The notes beneath the pieces are model-generated. The model saw nothing but the letters and a program-made list of their open reading frames with translations, was not told the origin of the DNA and searched no databases. The translations under genes and the position numbers were made by a program. A DNA stretch of 64,000 nt from JAJDYQ01 sp963662865 (lineage in GTDB: Bacteria > Pseudomonadota > Gammaproteobacteria > JAJDYQ01), in contig OY759969.1 of the NCBI GenBank assembly GCA_963662865.1, positions 2,294,001 through 2,358,000 on the forward strand, given 5' to 3'. This document shows positions 16,131-23,866 of this stretch, piece by piece (position 1 is the first letter of the stretch; every line of letters starts with the position of its first letter).

Positions 16131-17456
16131 ATGCCATCCTTAAGATTCGTATTAGTCGCTGCTTTACTCTTTGCTTCGAGCGTCCTGCACGCCCGCAACA
16201 ACCTGCTGGATATCTATCGGGTTGCCCAGCAATCCGACCCCGTGTGGTTGGCGCAGGTCGCGGCAAACATGGCGGCTCAGGAGGCCATCGTACAGAGTTC
16301 TGCCAACTTCCGCCCGAATATCCGTTTTTCGGCCGACACAACCAGCAATTTCAATAACTCTCAATCATTCAATCCGTCGATTGCTGATCGTCGTGAAAAA
16401 TATAATTCCAATAGCTGGACATTGAGCCTCACTCAACCGATTTTCCGAATGTCAAATTACGCGCAGCATCGTCTGGCGAAGGCAAGCGTACAGCGGGCAA
16501 ATGCGGAATTGACTGCATCCGCGCAGGACCTCATGCTGCGCGTTGCCCGGGCCTACTTCGACATCCTGACCGCAGAGTCCGAGTTGACAGCGGCGCAAGC
16601 GGAAAAAAAGGCGATTGAGCGCCAACTGGACCAGGCCCAGAGGCGTTTTGAGGTCGGGATGGTTGCGATTACAGACGTGCATGAAGCTCAGGCCAGTTTT
16701 GACCTGGCAGTGGCCAATGAACTGGCGGCACAGAATCAACTGTTACTGGCAAAAGAGTCACTCAGCGAAATAACCGGAGACACCTACGACTCGCTTAAGC
16801 CGTTAAAGGACCGGATCAGGCTGGCCTCGCCGGAGCCCGATAATATCGATGAATGGGTAAAACGCGCCCTGGAAAACAACCATACACTTGAGGCCGACAA
16901 AGCCGCCGTAGAAGTTGCCCGGCAGAATATCGAAGCACAGAAAGCAGGCCATTATCCGACCCTGGATCTGGTCGCTACGGGCCAGAACAATACCAGCCAC
17001 GGCGGCAATTTCGGTAGCGATGCAGACAGAGAAATGCTCGGCCTGCAACTTACATTGCCTGTCTATTCAGGCGGCTTAACCGCATCCAGAGTGCGGCAGG
17101 CCATAGCCGAACTACAACAGGCACAAGAGGGATTGACCCGAACCCGGCGCGCTACTGAAAGACAGGCCCGCGACGCCTATCTGAGGGTTATTAGTGCCAT
17201 CAGTAGAATACAGGCCTTGCGTCAGGTCATGGTCTCTTCCCAAAGCGCCCTGGATGCGACGCAAGCCGGTTTTGAAGTTGGCACCCGTACTATTGTCGAT
17301 ATACTCAATGCGCAACGCACGCGATACAGCTCCGTTTCTGACTTTCAGCAGGCGCGCCACAACTATATCATCAACAGCCTGGAACTAAAGCAGGCATCCG
17401 GGTCCTTATCTGAAGAAGATATCAGCCGTGTGGATCAAATGCTAAAGGCTAATTAA
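16131..17456 (+). CDS. tolC: TolC family outer membrane efflux protein
   Basis: A ~441-residue outer membrane channel for type I secretion and RND efflux. The start is the ATG at 16131, which begins the signal peptide MPSLRFVLVAALLFASSVLHA; the upstream extension has no role. Two OEP repeats are visible, each with a long helical hairpin rich in Ala/Gln/Glu, joined by beta strands (WTLSLTQPIF and LQLTLPVYSGG). Downstream, tolC is normally followed by waaA in related genomes; here ~9 kb of defence genes intervene on the opposite strand. Confidence 0.93.
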   Translation: MPSLRFVLVAALLFASSVLHARNNLLDIYRVAQQSDPVWLAQVAANMAAQEAIVQSSANFRPNIRFSADTTSNFNNSQSFNPSIADRREKYNSNSWTLSLTQPIFRMSNYAQHRLAKASVQRANAELTASAQDLMLRVARAYFDILTAESELTAAQAEKKAIERQLDQAQRRFEVGMVAITDVHEAQASFDLAVANELAAQNQLLLAKESLSEITGDTYDSLKPLKDRIRLASPEPDNIDEWVKRALENNHTLEADKAAVEVARQNIEAQKAGHYPTLDLVATGQNNTSHGGNFGSDADREMLGLQLTLPVYSGGLTASRVRQAIAELQQAQEGLTRTRRATERQARDAYLRVISAISRIQALRQVMVSSQSALDATQAGFEVGTRTIVDILNAQRTRYSSVSDFQQARHNYIINSLELKQASGSLSEEDISRVDQMLKAN

Positions 17457-17607
17457 GCGAAACTGTAAATTTTCATGTTCCAATGAGATTGTGGCAGGCC
17501 CGTAATTTCCGCAAGACCGGCGTCAGGATCAAACCAGAATCTGCATAAGCCATTTTGTCAGATGGACCTGACTGACGCAGAATTTTGAATGCCATCCATC
17601 GGGCATT

Positions 17608-20364
17608 TTATTCCGTAAGGATGTCTTTTATGTCCGATGCTTTTTTTGAAACCGCAAACTTCCATTTGCCGAATCTGCCGTTTTCGTTGACGGCTTTAAT
17701 CCATTCTTTCATGTATGCGTGTTTTGTATCGTCTTTTTCTTTTTGCTGGCCCTTGGTTTCCAGCACAAGCAATTCTCCCGATTTCATCCGCACAAGAAAA
17801 TCGGGGCGGTATTTTTTCACAATGCCATTGTAGATATATAAAACCTCAAAACCGAGATGGTCATTTTTAACCCACGCCTCAACCGCTTTATTTCTATCAA
17901 GCTCGAAAGATTCTGATGCTTCCCAGGTGCTGTCATAAACACAGTAATTGATATGGCTTCTTTTCGCGGCTTTGCAGGGTTTGCCGGTCCGCCATGGGCG
18001 CATGTCGCCGGTTGATCGAATCGGATGGTTGTCATCAAGCACAAGAGCGGTTTTCTCTGTATTGTTAAATTCTATTGCCTGCCAGAAATGACGAATGATC
18101 TTTGACATATTGAGCGTTATCACAAGATGTCTTCTCTTTACATCCTGATTAAAGAGAGCGGGCATTATCTGTATGCGGTCTGAATCCAGAAACTGTTCCG
18201 CAAGACGCACAAGTTCTGCCATCAATAGCGGCGCAGATGCCGGCCATTCAGGTTTCATTTCCTGCCAGACGATTTGTGCCGCCTTGAATACAAGGGTTTG
18301 TTTGCGGAATTTTTTCGCCAGCTTTTCAATATCAATGTCTTCAATTTGGGAAACGTCAGGCTTGTTATTTACCGTGGGCGCGATCTCCGCTATTTCAACG
18401 GTTGTTGAAGTATCCAGTTCCAGTTTTTTTATTTTTTTCCAATCAATGGCAAGTTCGGGCCTGTAAGTTCTGTCTATGCGGATGACATTGGGCCACGAAA
18501 TGGCAAACTGTCTCTTTTCATCCACAGGCCGAATGATCGTTTTCGGCGGCGGAGGCGGTGGAGGTTTATCCATGTCTTCGTGTGGCAGAAAGCTGAACGG
18601 CACACCGAAAACATTGACATATTCGGCATCAAATAATCCCGTGTCTTCATTGATTTCATAAGAAGCACGGCGTAGCCCACGCCCGATAATCTGCTCACAT
18701 AACAATTGACTTGTGAATGCCCGCAGCCCCATAATCTGCGTCACTGTCCTTGCATCCCAGCCTTCGGACAACATTCCAACGGATATAACATTCTGTACTT
18801 GATCACCAGGTTTCCCTTCCTGCCCGACCGTGTTCACTTTTTCACGCAGAATTTCAGCCTGTTCTTTTTTCGTTGCTTTGCGACTACCTTCCCTGCCTGC
18901 TTTTGTTGTGCCCGGTTCCGGCTCTTTTTCCTCGGCTTTTTTCAGCACTTCCGAGTCGATATGCAAAATCCCATTGGGAGCGCATAACTCATGAATGCTA
19001 ATGTCCTTATTGTCAAAGGCATACTTGATTCTGGCTGCTGTTTCCGTGCGGTTTGCGACCGTAATCATCACCGGCGGCGTTTTCGCCCCTTGTCCCTCCC
19101 ATATTTCTTTTGTTTTTAACCAATCGTAACCGAGCAGGAGATAGGCGTTTCTTACAAGGTCGGGAGGCGGTTCATGCGGTTCAGCCTTTCTGTTCAGGTC
19201 ATCTTTGACTTCCTCTTCGTTGTAGATGTGATACAGGCGGGATTTATGGGTACTGGCATTTGGCAGAGCGTCATCACGCACAACAACACGGGGTGTTTTG
19301 ACAAGCCCTGATTCTATGGCGTCACTGAGTCCGAAATCGCTGACAATCCAGGGGAACAACATCTCTTCCGATGTCTTCTTGCCGCTTGGTGCAAATGGCG
19401 TAGCAGAAAAATCAAAGCAATTCAAAATCCCCCTGGTTTTGTGTATGCGGTCAAGGCCACCAACCCATTTTGTGGCCTCGTCTATTTCCTCTTTCCTGAC
19501 ACCTGCTATTTTTGACTGTGCCGGAACACGCCAGGCATGATGGGCCTCATCGTTAATCACAATCAGATTTCTGGCATTGGCCATATCACCGAGAACTTCG
19601 CGGGTATATGCCTCATCGCTTTTCGCGCCGCGTTTATCCACCCCTTTCTTCTTTTTGATTTTTTCCTCACTTTCCCAGTTCAGGGTATGCCAGTTTCTTA
19701 TGAGAACCTTTGCCTGTCTCAGCTTTTCGAGCAGGGACAACGGCACAATACCGAACTCATCGTAATAGTTCTGCCTGTTTGATGGCATCAAAACAGAAAG
19801 ACGCTCCCTGACGGTCAGATTAGGCGCGACAATAAAAACATTTTGTGAAAACCGCCTGTCTTGAGGGTAAGTGGCGCGATTGATGGCCTGCCACGCAATC
19901 AGCATGGCCATGACAACGGTCTTCCCTGTACCAGTGGCGAGCTTGGAGCACAAACGGCTCAGTTCTCTGTCCTTTGCAATTTCAATTCCGGTCTTTTCCG
20001 AGTCGGGAGTTTCAATAAACCATATCAGCGTTTCAATCGCTTCCATCTGGCAGAAGAAAAACGGGAAATCTCTTTGCTCGTTGTCCCTCCAGTGTTCAAG
20101 CAGGGCTTTGGTAATACCCGTAATTCCGGGGCAGCCCGCTTTGCACCAGGAGTCAACACGTTTACGGATTTGGTTGACGGTCGGCAGGGGAACAAAAATG
20201 CCCTTGTCCTGATGCGGTTTTGCCTTCGGGTCGGCAACCATATAACCCGCTTCACGACGACCCTCCACACGCTCAAGCGGGGCGTCTTCCTCGACGAACT
20301 TCCAGTGCTTGGAAGGTGCAGAGCAGGGGGAGTTGATTATGAGTGATGAGGATTTTTCAGGCAT
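17608..20364 (-). CDS. Type III-like restriction helicase-nuclease (Res)
   Basis: A 918-residue DEAD/DEAH superfamily 2 translocase with a C-terminal nuclease. Walker A is ATGTGKT (143-149), motif II is DEAH (272-275), motif III is DFSATPFAPSG and motif VI is QIIGRGLRR. A heptaproline linker (PPPPPPP) precedes a helical region. The terminal PD-(D/E)XK site is YRPDF (Asp855) and LETK (Glu869, Lys871). This layout is the Res subunit of the atypical Type III group that some pipelines call BPTD_3080 family. Its Mod partner is at 23867-26482, separated by five other reading frames instead of being adjacent. The first ~113 codons are partly duplicated in a relic at 21658-21933. Confidence 0.9.
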   Translation of the reverse strand: MPEKSSSLIINSPCSAPSKHWKFVEEDAPLERVEGRREAGYMVADPKAKPHQDKGIFVPLPTVNQIRKRVDSWCKAGCPGITGITKALLEHWRDNEQRDFPFFFCQMEAIETLIWFIETPDSEKTGIEIAKDRELSRLCSKLATGTGKTVVMAMLIAWQAINRATYPQDRRFSQNVFIVAPNLTVRERLSVLMPSNRQNYYDEFGIVPLSLLEKLRQAKVLIRNWHTLNWESEEKIKKKKGVDKRGAKSDEAYTREVLGDMANARNLIVINDEAHHAWRVPAQSKIAGVRKEEIDEATKWVGGLDRIHKTRGILNCFDFSATPFAPSGKKTSEEMLFPWIVSDFGLSDAIESGLVKTPRVVVRDDALPNASTHKSRLYHIYNEEEVKDDLNRKAEPHEPPPDLVRNAYLLLGYDWLKTKEIWEGQGAKTPPVMITVANRTETAARIKYAFDNKDISIHELCAPNGILHIDSEVLKKAEEKEPEPGTTKAGREGSRKATKKEQAEILREKVNTVGQEGKPGDQVQNVISVGMLSEGWDARTVTQIMGLRAFTSQLLCEQIIGRGLRRASYEINEDTGLFDAEYVNVFGVPFSFLPHEDMDKPPPPPPPKTIIRPVDEKRQFAISWPNVIRIDRTYRPELAIDWKKIKKLELDTSTTVEIAEIAPTVNNKPDVSQIEDIDIEKLAKKFRKQTLVFKAAQIVWQEMKPEWPASAPLLMAELVRLAEQFLDSDRIQIMPALFNQDVKRRHLVITLNMSKIIRHFWQAIEFNNTEKTALVLDDNHPIRSTGDMRPWRTGKPCKAAKRSHINYCVYDSTWEASESFELDRNKAVEAWVKNDHLGFEVLYIYNGIVKKYRPDFLVRMKSGELLVLETKGQQKEKDDTKHAYMKEWIKAVNENGRFGKWKFAVSKKASDIKDILTE

Positions 20365-20390
20365 TGAGTTAGCGTGTATTTTGAATGCTT

Positions 20391-21185
20391 CTAATGAAGA
20401 TACGACTCTATGTTTTGCTCAATGGGCTTCCTTGAATCTATTGAACTGACTTGTGAGCCTGCAATATTTGCATCTATCAATCTACTTAAATGTTTGGATG
20501 GAATTTCTTCCTGGTTTTCAAAAATAAGCAGCGTAGATTTTTGTATCTCGTGAATAAAAAAATGTTGCAAGGTTATGGTAACTAACTTTGCTTTGTCCTG
20601 ATTCGGAATTCCAAACAGAAAAAGAGGGATTCCTTCTTCTTTTTTCAGATAATAATCAATGATGTAATTCTCAGAGTTGTCTAAATCAGGCACCTGATAA
20701 TCCTGCTCTAATTTAATATCAGGCTTATCGCTGATGATCTGTTCCAATAGCTCCTTTAAGTCTCTGTAAAAAGTGGATGAAAATCGATCTCTGTTCAGAT
20801 AAGACAAGTCATAAACCTGATTCAGTGCCTGGCTTAAGCGAAAGATGCCTTGAGAGATTTGTTCAACTGAAACATCCACATAAAAATTGCCATTGTCCTC
20901 GTTGATTTGATTTTCAGCGAGTATCTGGTTCATCAATTTCCCTTTGTTACCTTTGAAGTACCCATCAACATTTGGAGTGTAGTAGCTCAATCTCATCATG
21001 GTATCTGCCCCATCGCTAATACGTACTTTGCCAACGTCAGTTTCCTGTAAATAGATAGAGTAATGGTCGCCATCCGGATATGAGAATGGGTTTGAGATCA
21101 TTTTCTTTCCATTCTGACGCTCTATCAGTTTGATGTCGGTACATAATTGACGGCAGAGTTCTTTCTGTAATTGATCTTTATTCAT
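20391..21185 (-). CDS. DUF1828-containing protein
   Basis: A 264-residue protein. Its N-terminal half (NPFSYPDGDHYSIYLQE, VRISDGADTMMRLSYY) has the DUF1828 pattern, and the C-terminal half resembles the associated DUF1829 region. Proteins of this kind occur in phage and defence islands, but their biochemical role is not established. No catalytic motif or membrane segment is obvious. The ATG overlaps the stop of the upstream 159-residue gene by 4 bp, so the two are translationally coupled. It ends ~27 bp before the Res start. It is visibly more AT-rich than Mod. Confidence 0.7.
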   Translation of the reverse strand: MNKDQLQKELCRQLCTDIKLIERQNGKKMISNPFSYPDGDHYSIYLQETDVGKVRISDGADTMMRLSYYTPNVDGYFKGNKGKLMNQILAENQINEDNGNFYVDVSVEQISQGIFRLSQALNQVYDLSYLNRDRFSSTFYRDLKELLEQIISDKPDIKLEQDYQVPDLDNSENYIIDYYLKKEEGIPLFLFGIPNQDKAKLVTITLQHFFIHEIQKSTLLIFENQEEIPSKHLSRLIDANIAGSQVSSIDSRKPIEQNIESYLH

Positions 21186-21661
21186 GCTAAAAAACCCTCA
21201 AAGAGATTCTGTTGTGGAGAATTCGAATGTATGCTGTAGTCTTCACATAAGCATTTGAATGCGCCATCCAGGTTTTCATACCTTTTGGTTGTTTGCGTGT
21301 CTTCATGCTCTGGGCTTCTATCGCCTCTATTGATACTTTCAGGAGTGGCATGATGGATGTGGCATTCATGGCTCGCCACATTGTTTTCATGGTTAGAACC
21401 GTTATAGCGGGAAAGCATGATGTTCTTACCGTCTTTTTCAACAAGACGAATGCCACAAGAGAAATTCTCCATATTTGATTCATTTTGTCGGGCAAAAACC
21501 TTTATAGATAAATCAGACAAGTGATCAGGCTTATCGACACCGTCAAACTGAACATCAAAATTCCATTGCTGACTTCCTCTTTGGCTGGATTTTTGCTCCT
21601 CTTCTATGGTTTTGGGAATTTCTCTAATTGATTTCAATATTTCCTCTGAAATTTCCATCAC
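21182..21661 (-). CDS. hypothetical protein, partner of the DUF1828 gene
   Basis: A 159-residue protein I do not recognise with confidence. It has a central strand-rich part (WNFDVQFDGVDKPDHLSDLSIKVFAR) followed by a histidine-rich stretch SHECHIHHATPES and an acidic, hydrophilic tail. Such a HxCHxHH cluster could bind metal, but this is speculation. It overlaps the DUF1828 gene by 4 bp and overlaps the Res/Mod relic by 4 bp, so the three are packed like one transcript. Confidence 0.6.
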   Translation of the reverse strand: MMEISEEILKSIREIPKTIEEEQKSSQRGSQQWNFDVQFDGVDKPDHLSDLSIKVFARQNESNMENFSCGIRLVEKDGKNIMLSRYNGSNHENNVASHECHIHHATPESINRGDRSPEHEDTQTTKRYENLDGAFKCLCEDYSIHSNSPQQNLFEGFLA

Positions 21662-21933
21662 TCCACCTCTACAATCTCCATCACCTTCAAACTCTCAATC
21701 CTTCGATCATCCATGGTTCGAATGGTTTCAATTGCCTCACTCCGGCGGAAAAAGAATGGGAAATTCCTTTGTTCATCGTCCTGATGCAGTTTTGCCTTCG
21801 GGTCGGCAACCATATAACCCGCTTCACGACAGCCTTTCACACGCTCAAACGAGGCGTCTTCCTCGATGAACTTCCAGTGTTTGGAAGGTGCGGCGTAGAG
21901 GGAGTTGATTATGAGAGATTTTAGGGCTAACAT
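21658..21933 (-). pseudogene. scrambled relic of the Res N-terminus and Mod C-terminus
   Basis: A 91-codon open frame that is a patchwork. Residues 4-51 (KSLIINSLYAAPSKHWKFIE and on through AGYMVADPKAK) match Res residues 7-55 closely. Residues 52-71 (EQRNFPFFFRRSEAIET) match Res residues ~95-113, with ~40 residues missing between. The last ~15 residues (MDDRRIESLKVMEI) match the extreme C-terminus of Mod (VDDRGIESLKVINV). DNA at 21784-21915 is close to identical to 20212-20345. It lies between the ATPase/nuclease pair and the DUF1828 pair. It still reads open, but is more likely recombination debris than a working protein. Confidence 0.8.
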
Positions 21934-22499
21934 TTTAAATCGCTGAAGGAAATTTTTTCCAAAGAGTGGATAACTTTGAAGTTCTTACCTCTGTACCAGC
22001 ACTCGCCTATCGGCTGAGGTATTATTCGTTGCTTATTCAGTCTTTCTCCTTTTTCCCCTTCTTTCTCTGCAAGAACAACAAAGTGTTTTTTAATTTCAAG
22101 TTTAATATCAAAATGAGCCCACATCATTGAGACCAGATATTCCCAAACAGGAATAGTAAAAAGTATTTGTTTGCATGCTTCTCTAGGAATGCCATTTTTA
22201 TCGGGAGACAAAGTTTCTTTTATCTCTAGAAAATAAATATCCATACCATTTTCATTCTGCGGCACTATAACCAGAAAATCACAAGATTTCTTGTAATCTT
22301 TTTGAATCTTTATTATCCTCGAGTGGGCTTTTCCTCCTGCCGGAATAGAAAGTTTAAGCCCATTATCAGGTGATTCAATTATTGTAAATCTAACTCGATT
22401 TCCTTCTTTCAACTCAAAACAGTTATTTTTTATAATTTTACATTGAATTTTTAGAAGTCTTTGTATTGCCTCCATGGGGTCAGTCATCTTTTGAATCAT
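21927..22499 (-). CDS. putative small PD-(D/E)XK-like nuclease paired with an ATPase
   Basis: A 190-residue protein of unrecognised family. Its core reads CDFLVIVPQ (Asp74), then DIYFLEIKET (Glu92-x-Lys94), then a helix with Gln111 (CKQILFT). This order and spacing resemble the PD-(D/E)XK nuclease fold, but that is an inference from the motif only. Its start overlaps the end of the ATPase gene by 20 bp (an internal ATG at 22487 would shorten this to 8 bp), so the two are coupled as ATPase-effector pairs often are. It is not recognisably HNH (Septu PtuB) or TOPRIM (Gabija, PARIS). The region is AT-rich. Confidence 0.55.
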   Translation of the reverse strand: MIQKMTDPMEAIQRLLKIQCKIIKNNCFELKEGNRVRFTIIESPDNGLKLSIPAGGKAHSRIIKIQKDYKKSCDFLVIVPQNENGMDIYFLEIKETLSPDKNGIPREACKQILFTIPVWEYLVSMMWAHFDIKLEIKKHFVVLAEKEGEKGERLNKQRIIPQPIGECWYRGKNFKVIHSLEKISFSDLKC

Positions 22500-23862
22500 C
22501 CCTTTTCATATAGGTAAGCTCCGCAGATATCTGATTAATGCCATCAATCGCATTATCAAAAACCGTCATACCATCAATGCCCTGTTTATCTATAGTGCAT
22601 TGTCTTAAGCCGCCTTTCTCACAAAGATAAGCTCTAACAGATTTTGGGTCAAGATGATCAATCTCTGTATATTCTCTTTTATGCTTCACAAGAAACTCTT
22701 TTTTTCTGTCAAAATCACCGTGCAGCATAATCAGATTATTAATTTCTTTGATTATGTAATCGCTGTAGGTTGTTATAAGAACTTTAATTCCTGCATTAAC
22801 ACAAAATACCAAGAGTCGTGCCATTAGAATTTGATTGGTCGGGCTAAGATGGCTTTCGGGCTCATCAATGATAAGGAGTTGATTTGGCGCAGCTTTGTGT
22901 TTTAAATAAAAATATAAATCAGAAAGCCCTCTTGCCGAGGATGAAGCCAGATGTAATGGTATATTAAATTTATCCTTCCTTTTTCTTGAAATAAATCTGA
23001 TTTCATCTTTTATCATCTTATAGTAGCCATCCATCATATATCTTATTGGAACGACTGTATCATCTATCAATTCACTTTTTTGTCTTTGTATGTTTGACAA
23101 ATCCCTGGTGAAGTCTATATTATCTTTTATGGGCTGTGCATAACGTGCACTTTGTTTTTCAATAAAAATAAACGGATCAGAATGCCTATCGTCTGACAAT
23201 TTTTGCAGCTCCTCAACCAACCTGTTCTTGGTAAAATCCAGTTCTTTATAAAACAATGAAATACCAAATCTTTCTGCGGATAAAATATGGAGATTGAGAC
23301 CAATATTAAGTGCTGTTCTTGCAAGTAATCTGCATACACCACTCTCAATGACCGATGACGGCATACTTTCTAAACCATCAGCTTCAAATATCAAATTTCT
23401 ATCATCCTGAAAAAAGGATTTCATCGTTGCCTTATCTTTTGAAGGGAACTTGATTGCATCTGATGTCGTTTGATGGTCTTTTCCCCAGTCAAGTTGGAAA
23501 TGTGCCCCTTCAAATTCGCTTCTTGGAGAGCTGAATACCTGATGAATAATTTCTTGAGAAAAGAATTGATATGCTCTGTTGATCAACTCATTACGTATTT
23601 TTTCGTATTCTTCTAATTCAATACGTGCTGTGCCTGTCTCTTCTATCTGTCGTGTGACCTCTTCTATTTTTTCCTCAAACCATTCAGGGAAATCAATTAT
23701 ATCATAAAGGGGAAATCCATTTTTACAAAAATCTAAAAACCCATAAAGGGTATAAACAAGGTAAGTTTTACCGGTATTATTCTGCCCTGCAATGATCGTT
23801 AAATCTCCCAATTCCAGTTCGGCATCCTTGATTGGCCCGATATTTTTGAAGGTTGCTTTCAT
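22480..23862 (-). CDS. OLD/ABC-like AAA ATPase (AAA_15/AAA_21 type)
   Basis: A 460-residue SMC/ABC-type ATPase. It begins MKATFKNIGPIKDAELELGD, with Walker A GQNNTGKT (26-33), a long insertion with a helical hairpin, an ABC-signature-like SSSARGLSD (~305-313), Walker B LLIIDEPESHLSP (~328-341) and a TTYSDY switch. The start at 23862 was chosen because AGAGGAA, inside the last codons of mod, precedes it and the mod stop lies four bases upstream. ATPases of this shape are sensors in Septu, Gabija, PARIS and retron-type defence. Here it is coupled to mod upstream and to the small putative nuclease downstream. No TOPRIM domain is fused. Confidence 0.82.
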   Translation of the reverse strand: MKATFKNIGPIKDAELELGDLTIIAGQNNTGKTYLVYTLYGFLDFCKNGFPLYDIIDFPEWFEEKIEEVTRQIEETGTARIELEEYEKIRNELINRAYQFFSQEIIHQVFSSPRSEFEGAHFQLDWGKDHQTTSDAIKFPSKDKATMKSFFQDDRNLIFEADGLESMPSSVIESGVCRLLARTALNIGLNLHILSAERFGISLFYKELDFTKNRLVEELQKLSDDRHSDPFIFIEKQSARYAQPIKDNIDFTRDLSNIQRQKSELIDDTVVPIRYMMDGYYKMIKDEIRFISRKRKDKFNIPLHLASSSARGLSDLYFYLKHKAAPNQLLIIDEPESHLSPTNQILMARLLVFCVNAGIKVLITTYSDYIIKEINNLIMLHGDFDRKKEFLVKHKREYTEIDHLDPKSVRAYLCEKGGLRQCTIDKQGIDGMTVFDNAIDGINQISAELTYMKRDDSKDD

Positions 23863-23866
23863 GCTT

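Noticed and set aside
18476..18661. Forward ORF with a glycine run inside res
   Set aside because: It is the complement of the proline run in Res; no independent coding signal.
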